A stretch of DNA of 64,000 nucleotides from Pteria penguin (taxonomy: Eukaryota; Mollusca; Bivalvia; Pterioida; Pteriidae): the NCBI GenBank assembly GCA_035048485.1, contig CM068585.1, positions 52,034,550 through 52,098,549 on the forward strand, read 5' to 3'. Within the stretch, counting starts at the first letter, position 1. Each line of letters opens with the position of its first letter. Below, piece by piece: positions 1-14,400 of this stretch. The notes below the pieces were generated by a model. The model was given only the letters and a program-made list of their open reading frames with translations. It was not told where the DNA came from and ran no database searches. A program made the translations under genes and the position numbers.

Positions 1-364
1 AGAGAGAGAGTGTGTGTGTGTGTGTGTAATCTTATTTATGCATACAATATCTCCTAGAAAAAGGTCAAGAAACTTTTTGCGGTCAGATGTTACAGGATAA
101 AAACAAAACCTCTATAAATGTCTAAAATTGGGCGATTAAGCTACATGCTCGTTCTGTGCAATTCTGTATATGTACTAGGGTAAAGACACGGTGTATATTT
201 CAAATTATAATGAAAACATAAAAGGTAGTCTTTGATCACTTGTTTTTCTTATACACGTAGTTTAATATACTAAACGTGTTTGACTTCTCAGTTTTTAAAA
301 TATTGCGTTCGCATCCCCTTGATGGCCACTGCACGCGACCTGTGGTTAGTTATAGATGAGAATA

Positions 365-850
365 TCTTGCATTCATTGACAGTATATTTTACACCTTTCA
401 TCAGAATTTGATTATATCTCACCAAAATATCATTCAGGTTGAAGACTTTGGGATAAAGGTCACAAAAGGTGATTTCTAAATTATCAAGGTCACTTATTAA
501 CCATGATTTAACATACCGTGAAATATTTATATCTCTTACACATTTCATCAGAATTTGATCACACTTCACCGAAATATTATTAACGTTAAGCGCCTTTGGA
601 CAAAGGTCACTTTTGATTTTTTTTGAAAAGTCAAGGTCACTTATTAATTATAACTTAAAATACCATGAGGTACTTATATCTCATACTTCTTTCATCAGAA
701 TGTGATCATACTTCACCAAAATGTCACTTAAATTAAGGGTTTTTGGACAAAGTTCACTCAAGATCATTTCTGAAAAGTCAAAGTCACTAATTAGCTATGA
801 TTTAAAGCAATTATGTCTCCTACATCTTTCACCAGGAGGTCACTGAAGGA
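365..850. repeat. Diverged tandem repeat, about 146-bp unit, 3 copies
   Basis: CATCAGAATTTGATYA recurs at 401, 547 and 693, each followed by CACCRAAAT and GGACAAAGGTCAC-like blocks. The minus-strand ORF here is incidental. Confidence 0.75.
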
Positions 851-1195
851 CATTGCTGACAGCTTAAGTTCACGATAACAAGTTTTATTTCATAACTAAT
901 TAAGGTCAAACTTACTCATTTTAGTTTAAGATACTGTGATCACTTGTTGTTCTACATCCGACTTAATTGGATATCCATATGATACATTGAATTTATTTCA
1001 AATTCATCGTCATGAATTAATACAATGATTTTCTATATATTGAGTCATTCTTTTCCTTCATTATTGCTGTGCTTTTTTGGAGCATCCATTACTTTTACTG
1101 ATTTTTTTTTTTTTTGCATATGAATTGAATTATCAATGTCCTGCATTATAACTGACGTTCGGGGTGAATCCATCAATTTTACTGATACTCTTGTT

Positions 1196-1350
1196 TATCT
1201 CGAGGGAACGATTTTTTTTTATCTGGAGGAAAAGTCTTTTTATCTGGAGGGAAAAACTTTGTTTTATCTGGAGGGAACGTTTTTTTTTCTTATCTCTAGG
1301 GAACGACTTTTTTATCTTAAGGAAACGAATCTTATATCGAGGGAAAAAAA
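1196..1350. repeat. Minisatellite, about 22-26 bp unit, 7 copies
   Basis: TTATCTGGAGGGAACGTTTT-type units with variable T runs. The two overlapping plus-strand frames here translate the repeat and are not genes. Confidence 0.8.
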
Positions 1351-2749
1351 ATCAGTCAATCAAATTGTTTGTATTATTTGTCGTTTATTATTACCATCGA
1401 TTGAACTAACTGTGAATCTTTGACGTAATAAAATGCAATACATTTTTATCTGTAGATACGCTGCAATATTCTCCTACATACTTATCGGTGGCATTGACTG
1501 CCAGAAGAGAGTAACGTATGTCATTTATGTGCCACCATTTAGATCTGGAAAATACACTATTTAAGATAATGAGATATATAATACAACAGTATATAGAAAT
1601 AACTATGAAAATATCACATATTGCGTTGGTTTATTTTGGGAGCACTTTCGCCGTATGGCTCTTCAGGCAGAATATTTAATTGTTGTTAGGATAAACTAAG
1701 ACGTCATGTTATTGTGATTTTGTCCTCGTTATTCCAGACTTTATAAAACGGGAATATTTTGAATTTCTCTTTTCCGCATTTCTCAAATTGCTTTGAGCAG
1801 GGGTGTTCCTTATAGATCCGTAATTTGCTGTTTGTGGACACGAATTCTGCCTATCAGTCTATTGGTTTGTCCGATATAAATCTCCTTACATGTCGGACAG
1901 CTTGCACAGCAGATAACATTTTGGAATTTGCAGATATGATGATTTGATGATATGTGAATACTTCACTAATTTTTCATGATTTAAAATTGTTCCAAAGTAG
2001 AAAAAAATCTTTTAGTCGAAGCAAAGATGTTGTGATTACGTGAATTATGTGTGATGACGAATGGATTGCTGTTTTTTTATGAGGTTTTTTTTTTTTTTTT
2101 TTTTTGGGGGGGGGGGGGGGTATCAGTAGTTGTCGTTTTTCTAAACTTTCTAAGCTCAGCGAGTCGGATATCCAATGCCTTCTTTATTCCTGCTTTGATT
2201 AGTGTTCCGGGTAATGTTGTCGTTTACGATATATTTCTAATTCGTTTTAATGCATGTTTATACATATTTTTATGCAAATTATCAACGTCGAAGTCTTAAA
2301 AAAGAGGCTAAATCATGAAATTGTCCCGTACAGATAGTTGCGAACCCCGACAATTATAACATTCTGGGATGCGACTAGGTGCCCAGGGAGAGATAATGTC
2401 TCCTGTTTGTATGAAACAGCCATTGCAAAGGTTAAATACACCGTGTACTATAATAACAATACAAGTCAAATGTACAGACGTATGTTAACAACTTTAAGAC
2501 CCTAATCTCGAACTAAGGATATCTCGAAGTATTTTACATAGTCCTTCCGACTTGACTTGACTTAACTTAACTTTTTTCCTTCGATGATTATCTATTGACA
2601 AAATTGTGTTTCGATATAAAAAATATCTTAAGGAAATTTTACTACGTTTTATTAACTTTAAAATGTATTTAAATTGAATCAATACGCAAAGTATGTAGTT
2701 CTATATTTTTATACACATTTAAAGTAACCAACAACTCCTCCAGTTTTTT

Positions 2750-2906
2750 GGGGCAGATGTAGTGGTTAAGCGCTTGGCTTGCGTTGCCGACGATCCGGGT
2801 ACGATACCCGGGTTGTGCCACTATGTTTAAGAAGTTGGTTACCTTCTGCTTCCATATCGCCATGTCACTGAAAAATTGTTGAAAGCGACGTAAAACACCA
2901 ATCAAC
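2750..2906 (+). mobile_element. tRNA-derived SINE, second type
   Basis: A box region TGTAGTGGTTAAGCGCTTGG, B box GGGTACGATACCC, then GTTGGTTACCTTCTGCTTCC and GCGACGTAAAACACCAATCA. A decayed copy lies at 8553-8645. Confidence 0.78.
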
Positions 2907-2909
2907 GAA

Positions 2910-3720
2910 CCTCCTATTATTCCACCCCTTCGTCAGCGTTGTATTTACACCAGGCACATTTATTTTAACATAAAGAAACTCGCACTTCGCACTCTTTCAC
3001 TAATTGAATCAGGGAGGTTTCCTCTGTTGGTAGCTATTTTGAGCAATATCTCAATTTAAGTCATCATCGTCAAGTAGAATATCTGTTAATATGGAGTTTC
3101 TCTTCAAATACCACCAAAAGTACGACGAAAAGCATTCCGTCAAAAGCCAGCACCGCTGAGAGGCGTACTAATTGGAGTGGTGAGTGGTGCTAGAAATTAA
3201 TTATAACCACACCCGTACTCAAGAGCTATGCTGGAGTGAGGACGAGTTTGGAGTTTGAATACGGGCTTGAAAATGAGCATAGGAAAAAGTTTTATAGTCT
3301 TGGAACCAAACTATGGCTCACATAGACAGCAGTAATGATGCTAAAGAGAGATATCATGGCTTTATAGAACCTTATCAAATGTCGGAATGTTAATTTACAG
3401 GATCATCCACATATTGCATTACTTTAAAACACATCAATGAAAGTATTCAAGTATTATGAGACCAAACATCCTATCTCTTGCTCCATTAGTTCAGCATAAA
3501 GCCATACGTATTAGGAAATTATTGGTAATGTATGTTGAGGGAACTTTTGCGAAAAGTCTCAAAAAGTAATGTAGATGGACTAAGACATTTCCTTCGAGAG
3601 CAGTGTGGTTCGGTGGTTCGTGTGACCAAATCATAAAAGCTCAAGGAATTGTTACATTTTTTTCCCTTCAAGTAAAAGTCAATTTGAAAGTTACTGATGT
3701 TACATGACTGTGGAATTAAA
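2910..3720. other. No gene recognised
   Basis: AT-rich sequence without a long frame, splice-supported exon or terminal structure. Confidence 0.4.
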
Positions 3721-3724
3721 ACAA

Positions 3725-4005
3725 TGTACCACTGGACAATTACGGACCCCTGGACTTCAGAGGTGAGGCCAGGTAACCAGGAGGAGTGAGCGTCTCCTGA
3801 TTGGCTAACCTCTACCGCCGTGAATACCTTAAAATACAGACGAAACGAATATAATCCAGCACCGTTTATATTTATACATGACTATGAACAAACACTGTGT
3901 CACTGGCGATTAACACTAGAAATAATATAACAACACTTAAGTCAAACTCTCCGCGGGGAACTTTTTAGGAGCTCCACACTGCAAAGGGAATAAGATGAAA
4001 TCCAT
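3725..4005 (+). repeat. Dispersed repeat with a Naiad-like end, copy 1
   Basis: Shares ATTCACGGACCC-like and AATACAGACGAAAC segments with 55140-55400 and, inverted, with 19085-19395. Its distal end GGGGAACTTTTT...CTCCACACTGCA resembles the 5' end of the Naiad at 51650-51680, so it may be a Naiad pseudo-LTR or an element sharing that end. Fragments also at 15183-15230, 33300-33405 and 56090-56210. Confidence 0.6.
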
Positions 4006-4100
4006 TTATGTTTGAATCCCTCAGCTTCTTCATTTCTATGTCACTTTTCAGTTGTCTGGTTCTAACACAGTACTTCAAAATTTATCATATGTACTTCATA

Positions 4101-4103
<3 letters not shown>

Positions 4104-4175
<72 letters not shown>
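4104..4175. repeat. TA microsatellite
   Basis: Uninterrupted TA tract, followed by TATGAGTGAGTAAAA. Confidence 0.95.
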
Positions 4176-4178
<3 letters not shown>

Positions 4179-4855
4179 TGAGTAAAAACAAATTTTTAGG
4201 CAAAAATGTCAAGGTCACACTTGGTCATACTTTATAAGTTGTCAACAGTTAACTTCTGATATGATATCTCAAGGAGGTATTTTCATCGAAACTTATTATT
4301 TCTTATACAGGTAGAGACTGAGTATATAGAGACGTCACATTTCGTATACAGATAGAGAACATATATTGCATTTAATACTAAAAATGTTCCCTTATTAATT
4401 ACTTTTAATGTCAATTTTACATTATAATTCATGATCAAATAGGAATACCTATATTCATTTAATAAGTCTTACTTATCATTTATTCACACCCTTTGAGAAA
4501 AAGTAATTCTCAAACATCACAAAACTGAAATAAGCTTCCAATCATCTTTTCCCTACTTCTAATGAAGGACAGTTCTAGTTCTAGAAGCATCTTTGATATT
4601 AAAGGGTAAATTTTGCCCGATTGATCGCTGACTGAAAGGAAGAGAATGGGTGCTTTGCTTTTTTTATACTTACACAGTAATACGGTCTATGCAAAGTCCG
4701 TCTGTCCGTCCTTTGCCCTGTCTGTCCGCTCGGCCATACCTACGGCGTCAGCAATTTGCTTAGTTTCTGGAACACTATTAAAGACATATTTGTTAAATTT
4801 GGAGGGTTTGTAGACATTGTTGAGTTCTTTCCGACTGCCTCGAAATTTGGTGACT

Positions 4856-4924
4856 TGTATTGTATATTGTATAGCTCCATGGTGACTTCTGCCACATAAC
4901 TGAGCCAGTAACTCCTCTTTTTTC
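4856..4924 (+). mobile_element. Naiad 3'-end fragment
   Basis: TATAGCTCCATGGTGACTTC through ACTCCTCTTTTTTC matches, in plus orientation, the 3' ends at 47977, 52185 and 60846. Confidence 0.7.
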
Positions 4925-5390
4925 TTGACTTTGATTTCAAGATACAGTGAACACAGATTGATTTTGTGTTTAACTTGATCTCGTACATACCATTATTGAT
5001 ACTTTAATGTTTGTGCCTTTTTTCTAAGATTAGATTCAATAACCAAACTTGGACTTTTAGTACACTTAAGGTTTCTAACTCTTCAATGAAAACACATGAC
5101 CCGGGTGGAGGTACAGGGTCAAAATATAGGACATTGAAATTTTAAAAAAAAGTTTAGATGGTACACAAACTTGGACTGTTCACATAAGAGTTTCTCACAC
5201 TTATACTTTGCTAATGAATGAATAAAATCTAATAACAAATAAAACTTTCTACCCGATACAGCTTTCATTTAAGCAAAAGCTGTGACAACAGGCGCGCATT
5301 CTGGTTAGGCATCTATGTCGACTTTAAGTGTACAAATAACCTGATCACCCTGTATATAGATCAATAAAAGCGTTCTTGTGTATAGAATAA

Positions 5391-6903
<1,513 letters not shown>

Positions 6904-6904
6904 T

Positions 6905-7950
6905 TTGGACTGTGGGTTTTAGAAATCGGTGTTGCAAATTTTCTTCTTCTTCCATCAATACGAAGTGTACTCAAAAGTTGAGTGTTATACTTCACACTCT
7001 TTTTATTTTACTGCGGACAAAATCGATACCCTGTAAAGAATTTGATTAATAAAATTATACTTTATATATATTTTTCAAATAGATGTAGAACAGTCTTTAT
7101 GTGAAATTACACAAGAAATAGAGGTGGGGGAAAGGCTGCAATAGTATATTCCTTGGCACCTTGCTTTTTGCAGGTTAGTGTGCTTCATGTAATGCGATGA
7201 GTCATAATGACGTCACAATTACGTCATGTTATGTTTTACGGGTTTTCCGCGACATTATAGGCTATAATAGCGTAATCCTTTAATATGGCTGCGTAATACT
7301 TCTGCAATGTATTATGAGTTATGAGTATTCCGTCATATGTATCCGGACGGCAGTTGATTATAACATACGTATTGCCCATTTCCTTTTGTATCTTATGCAT
7401 TTGTTGATTTTCTATTTCTTGCAATAATAGTACATCCGAATGGTACGTATCCTGGAGGTATTATGCAAATATATTCATCGTGCTGACTAAGAACGATTGA
7501 AATTATAACTAATATAACAATATAAAAGTTCGATAGCCCTTATTTGCCACATTTTCTGTGTTCTTCTCTGTGAAATAAGTACCATGAATTGCATTGTATA
7601 AAAGTGCCCGATAAGAGGTTGAACGAATCAATATATATAAATGTAATTTCCGATAAGCATTATAACGTGTGTTCGCCAAACATTTATGATTCTTGTACTT
7701 AAATAATCTTGAATTAAATAAATATTTATAACATTTTAAGTTTACCAAATATATATTTCATTACATTTCAAGATTAAATAGGTACACATTAAACGTGTAA
7801 TGGATTCTATACCGGTAGTAAATACTGGGTGGAATATGAATTAGACTATATAACAAGGCTATCAAGAAATTGGGTATTATGAACCACATCGGCAAATTGT
7901 GTTGAAAATCCATACCATAAACATGAGTTAATGATGCTTAATAAAGCATT
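6905..7950. other. Likely intergenic or 3' flank of gene 1
   Basis: Short minus-strand frames at 7236-7424 and 7509-7748 have no recognisable motifs. 7200-7235 contains TGACGTCA-type palindromes. Confidence 0.4.
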
Positions 7951-8212
7951 TTTGTTTATTAAATATTCACAATGATCAATAGGAATAGCATATCATCAGC
8001 AGCAGCAATAAAAACATACAGAAGCGCAGATAAAGGCAAACAAAAATATTTGTTTTAAAAAACCGTTGTGTGACATAAGATGACATTAAAATAGTATTGA
8101 CATGTGAAAAAATCATCTAAGAACACAATTAAAGAATGATAGAGAGAGTGAGAGAGATTAATAATACAAAATGCACAAGAAGATGTGAACACCTGAGTCT
8201 AACACATTTCAG

Positions 8213-8390
8213 TCACATATATACAATTATGACACCATCTGTATAATCTGTATCTTTATATTCATCATGTATTGTCACTGATAGGTGAACTTCGACGAAA
8301 GTTTCCACTGAAACCCTATAATCTTTTGCGTGATCTGGAATCACATCGTCTTCCTGTTCAAATAGTGACAATCGTTTGAAGTAATGGTAT
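8213..8390 (-). CDS. Gene 1 terminal exon: acidic cytoplasmic tail
   Basis: Acceptor ccaaacag follows a long TTA/AAT microsatellite in the intron. The frame completes the phase-2 codon from the 10218-10283 exon and runs 60 codons to TGA. It is rich in Asp and Tyr (HDEYKDTDYTDG near the end). The two exons before it are each exactly 66 bp. A possible AATAAA polyadenylation signal lies on the minus strand at 7955-7960. Confidence 0.6.
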
Positions 8391-8424
8391 CTGTTTGGAT
8401 GATGATGATGTTTATTATTATTAC

Positions 8425-8470
<46 letters not shown>

Positions 8471-11400
8471 TTTTTTTTTTTTAATATAGCAATTTGTTTT
8501 CAAAGATAAATAATACCTTTTTCTTTTAACGAAACCTAATTAGGCTTTGTGTAGTGGTGCCGACTATCAGGGTTCGATTCTCTAATTGCATAACCATATT
8601 CAAAGGGTTGGCTACCTCTTGCTTCCATGCCTCGATATAATTGAAAACACTGAACACATGTGAAACTGCAAAGATTTCAAGTACGTCTTCGTGTGTTCTC
8701 TTTTCCTACACTGTACATGTACGTATATACATGCAATATGCTACACATTACACCAGTGGCCGGTTTTCACAGATTGTGTATCCTTTTTCAAAATTATCTA
8801 TAGTAAAGATAACACCTATATAAGAAGCTTTATATTTACCTTTGCATTTTTGAATATGGTGAAATATAATTCATCTGGGCAGAACTGAGTTTCTGAATTT
8901 TCTCCCTTATGAAACAAAGAAATTATCACGACATTATTGTATGATAGAAGATATAATGACACTTCAAAAGTGATATTGTTTCGGGTTAAAAACCCGTCCC
9001 GATCAATAATTCACAACTGGAATTCTCCAATTTGTATATATCAATTAAAATGTTACGCAAAATTTCTTCCACATCGCTAAATTCTCTTCATCAATTTTGA
9101 GTTGTTGTTGTTTTAATAAAACACTAGCAGTAATTTTCTTCAGGATGATTTTCTATACTTCCTTCATGATCAGTTTCTTAAGAGTCAAGACATTGCTAAT
9201 AACAGCTTAGTCAATTCTTGACAAGGTATACGGCCATATCATAAGTGAAGAGTGGTGTGGTTTGAGAAATGTACGAAGTTAGGGCGATATGTGGCGAGTA
9301 GGGAATGACGATTTTGTCTAGTACAGATGCATTTGATATGTATAAGAACCGAAATTTTTTTGAAAGTTCTCGACGCTGCCCAGTGCGCACAGATGAACTT
9401 ATGACAAATTTTTGTGTCAAATGTTTTGTATGACAATTCAGACCGGGGGGGGGGGGTGGGGGGGGGTGGGTGGGGGTTGAGTCTTAATGTGACATATTTC
9501 TTGACAATGAAGCAGATTCCAGCACGGCAGGTGACGAATTGTATAGATCTGAACATTTCTCCTGGGCACCTTGTCTAATAATGCCTTTCTTCATATAACG
9601 TTCTTATGCTGTGAAACTGACTTCGCAAATGGTTTTTTTTTTGTATTTTCCATTATTGTCGCTCCATTGATAACACAACAGGGACACAGGTTACTTCAAA
9701 ATTCGTGATAAAATTGTGAACATTGCCTCGAGTAACTTTTAGAAATATCATGAATTCTGGCTGTTGAGAAAAATTATTTAACGTTACTTCGGTAGTTTAA
9801 ACATTTAAAAGGGCTAGGATGTTATACATGGAACCTCTTTATCTTTACAAAACAAAAGTCAAGAAATAAATTCTTTGGGTGGCAATATAAATTCATCATG
9901 GTACGTTTAGTGTATAGTTATAGTTAATTTCCATATGTAATCCGTCATTTGATGGCTTTTAAAGATAGCTCTAGTGAATTAAGTGTTTGCTATTCCACTT
10001 TAAAAAAAAACGTATACAAATCGAAGAAGCGATATCTTTAATAATTGTAATTGGTACCGTTTTTTAAAAATGTTTTTATGTTTTGTTTTGTTTTGTTTTT
10101 TGTTTTTTGTTTGTTTGGGGTTTTTTTTTTTTTGTTTGTTTTTTTGGGGGGGGGGGGGGTTGGGGGGTTGTTGTTTGTAAAGGAAATATTACAGCTATTC
10201 TAAACGGTATTACTTACATTATTTTTGATAAAATTGTCTGAAACTCTTTCTTTGGGACAAAGTCTGGTGTCTCTGTTTCTTTGCTTATGAAAAATAATAA
10301 GAAAACATGTGAGTAGATATACATATGAAGATGTTGTTTCCATATACAAACCATGCATACATGTTTATAGTTTGGTTCAGTTTAAAAATTAACGAAACAA
10401 TAATGACACAATCAAATTTCATTTCTTGATTAAAAAGTACACATTATCACGATGTTGCAAACCATTCTGTATATATATATATGTTTTTCTGACTATTTGA
10501 GACAATTTTTGAATTTTAATGAATTTCCACTAGCCAGTCTGTTGACGCCACAATGTTTTCAAATGAAGTTAAATACTTTCTGATTACCATATTTCGCCTT
10601 GTTTTTGCAACTCCTCCATAATTCGTCGAATGATTTTAATGAAATTTTCTACAGAGACCACAGTATGTCGATGTCCATATTACTTATAAGGGCACTTGTG
10701 CTCAAAACGACGTATAGGAGTATAGCCCCATGGGAAAAGATGTTTGAAAATTTTACTGAAGGCCTGAGCGTATATGGCGCACAGACCATTCATTTCTTCT
10801 TCATTCTACTTAAGTTGGGTGTTTATTTATTATTATTATTTTTAATAAAACATTTGAATGATATCTACGAATAGCGGCAGAGTATTTCTAATCAAATATG
10901 CAATTTTATACACATTGCCAAACAGAGTACAATATATAAAACAAGTCATGTTTATAAATATCCAAAGTTGATAAATATAATAAAGATAAATGAACAATGA
11001 TCGTTTTCAACACTATAATTGTATCGACCGATCGATAGATAATTAGATAGATACTTTCCTGCCTCTGCAAAAACATCGCCAAAAGTCTTTTCCCAGCTGT
11101 GTGACTATTTTATTCATGTCCGTAACAATAAACAGCGTATCTTTATGCTTTGATTATACTCACAGAATTTCTGAAAATGCGATTTGAATCTCTGGCGCTG
11201 AGACAATATTTCGTGTATCTATTACACCCCTAAGCAAAAGGAAAAAAATGACAATAAACTCATTTAAAAACATATTGTTTTCCAAACAAACAAGATCACA
11301 CGTAAAAATACTTATGTGCAGATTAAAAGATGATAAAGTGAATACAATGGCATTCCTAGCACATCTATTTAGTATTATAAAGCAAAATACATCCATTGCA

Positions 11401-14400
11401 TATGAAGCCGGTGTGGCCTAGTGGATAAGGTGCTCGGCTCGTGATCTAGAGGTCGCGGGTTCGACTCCCGCCCGGGGCACACCGGTGTTCTGTCTTTCGG
11501 ATGAGACAGTAAAAACCGAGGTCCCGTGTCACGGTAGGCGTGGCACGTAAAAGATCCCTCACTGCTTCGGGTGGGTCCGTTGCAAAGGTCTAAATTTGTA
11601 TGCAATGCATCAGGCAGATGCCGTCACCATATACGTGAAATAATCGTGGAGTGACGTAAAACAATAATCAAACAAACAAACAAAATCCATTGCATATGCT
11701 AATTATTTCTATTAATAGCTGGAGTGCAATGCGTTCACATATTGGATTTATATTGTATAAATGATATTACATATCATTAATATGTATGTGTATCTTGAAC
11801 TAGAACACTCCAAATTCCATCTTTAAACTTCATGTAACATGAAGCAAACTATCGCTATTCACTATGGGTCCCACGATGGTATCATGGACCTTTACTGTCA
11901 GATAAGTTTAAAGTCTGCAGAATTTTTAATACGCCATACTAATAAACCGCTTTCTTTGCCATTTCATTCTGATTAATAGGACTTGTTGTTACGAACATAC
12001 TTATCATACGTTAATTCGGTGTATTTTTATTGAATTATTTCTTGATAATAATGTATGGTATTTATCTAAATCTGACTACAACAATTGAGTGTGGAATCAT
12101 TAGACCTTAATGTAGAGGTAAAGCGGCAGATACGGATATTTTGTTCTAGTATTACTACATGCATACAAAACTCGAAGCAGATGAACACTGACTTATTTAT
12201 TTTCATTCTTTTTTATTAGGCAATGCGGTGCAGGTCCTATTTCTCAACTGCATACTTTCTTAAGGGAAATTGTACTTACGTGTAGGGTGGTCTTGTAGGT
12301 AAAAAGGTTAACTCATCTGTTTGCGTTGATTTGCGCATCTCGACTGTCCCATTAAGAAATAAAAATTATGGATGTTATTTCTATAAATAACAACACACAA
12401 GACCTATACTACTGTCAAGACCCTAATAAACGTTAAAGTATTAAACCTATTAGACGTACACTGTATCAGCGACACTAGGTAGCGCTAAGTAAAAAGTATT
12501 AATGGTAAATAAAAAGAGGTTTAAATTTGATTGTGATTCATTGAAGCATTAAGAAAGATGGCGTTATAGCGTGAGTTTTTTACCAAGTTTGATGAACAAA
12601 AGTAAAGTTCATCGAGCAGAATTCTGCACTATAAGTTTTTCATACTTTGAACAAAGGGGAGATGCCTCCTCTGAGGGCTTTCATGTTGCACTATCCCAAC
12701 TTTTACTATCACCAACATCATATCATTTATGATAGCATTGATATTTGTGAATGTGAAGTATTTGTTTTTGTCTAAATTTCGTATGCGAGGTTTAGTTATG
12801 GATGGAATACCTTAACATACAGTGGAAATATCAGAGTCACATGAGACATAGTAGTGACGGAAAGAGAGAACGAGCATGAATTCTTGTACCACAGTACTTT
12901 AGAGGATTGCAGTCAATGTGTACTTACGGAGTTTTACCACCTCTTCACGTGAACGACTTAAAATATGAAATTGCTACATTGTCATATAATCTTTATCAAA
13001 ATTTAACAGCTCTTTCAAACAGGCATAGAAAATGGATTTTAAAAAATCATTGGGAAGCGTTTTCGTTGATCTTGCAATGCGTGTGCGCATATGCATAAAC
13101 TGCAAAATTTATGGTGTCTTAAAACAAAGGTGGCTCTTACAGCAAGTGTATCTTCAAACTGAATGGCAAGGTGCGTTTTCCAATACGTTTGGTTTTCTAT
13201 GCATTTTCATTAAAGAAAAAAGAGGAGTTAAAGTACATTTCTTGCTTGCTACACACATTGTCAACAGCAAATTAAATGGCACAAAACGTCGCGCAAACAT
13301 ATTATCTATACAATATGTTTGTAACTACCCTCAGGTATTTTAACACAAGTACTTGTGTTATATAAGCAGCATGTACTTATGCAGTGTTTTGTTTTTCTTA
13401 CATTTGAAAAAAATGAACGTGTTTTAAAGTGAACGTTCATACAACTACTAAATTCTTAATATTCAGTGAAAAAAAGAAATAAAACTGTTGTACTCAAAAC
13501 AAACAAGGACATTTTGTTCATTTAATGTTATATGTAGGTATATATACCATAAAGGTAATGTTTCCCTCTCTGTGCCTATTCCTTTTCTTTTTGACAAATG
13601 AAGGGATCGTTCTGTCGCCTCCATACTTTATTAACGAAATGAAGCTGTTACTTAATGCTCATTTCGTATATGGCAGCCACGAATGCTCAAACAAGAAGGT
13701 TAGAAGACCATCTATTGCGTCGACCTCGACGCTGCCCAAAGTAATAAATACAAGAGTAAGATAATAATGATTAAGGGTTTGAATTTTATATATCTGTACA
13801 ACTATACAGTAGTATACCTTTTTCAGTCTACCAAACAGTAAATCAGGACTTTTATTCATTTTTTGTCTATTTATATTCATTCTTGAGAGCACAATTTTTC
13901 CGCATTGTAGAAAAGGTTACAGTTTGCGAACTCACGGCAAAGTCGACGTGAACTTTAATAGCAGGTTGAAATCATTTAAAGAGTAAACAAACATGTATAA
14001 TTCATTGCAAAGACTGAAAATAACTGGTAAGCCACTGAATGGTATCAACATTTACGATTTAAATTCCACAAAGCTTATTAAATTCACAACAACATCCTAT
14101 CCAAACATTGAACGGATGATCATCTAAGTGTTACACCACCTATATTTACAAAACAAAACAAAAAATAACATTGAATATAGTTAAACATCAAACAATAGTT
14201 AACATCAACACTTATATAACTCTGATATAAAACGTCGTGTAACATGGCTTCGTTATTTCAACATCTATAGTACTCAAGTGTTATGACGTATTACTTTCAA
14301 AGCGTTATGCTGTGCTTACAGAAACTCATTTACTGTTTCTAAACTTTTAGATTTTAAATTGTACAGTAATTTGGATTTTGAAAGGTGTGTTATATGGTGA

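Noticed and set aside
1136..1423. Two overlapping frames
   Set aside because: They translate a 22-26 bp minisatellite; unit length variation shifts the frame.
11375..11605. Minus-strand frame with GRESNPRPLDHEPST
   Set aside because: A typical translation of the reverse strand of a tRNA-derived SINE, not a protein gene.
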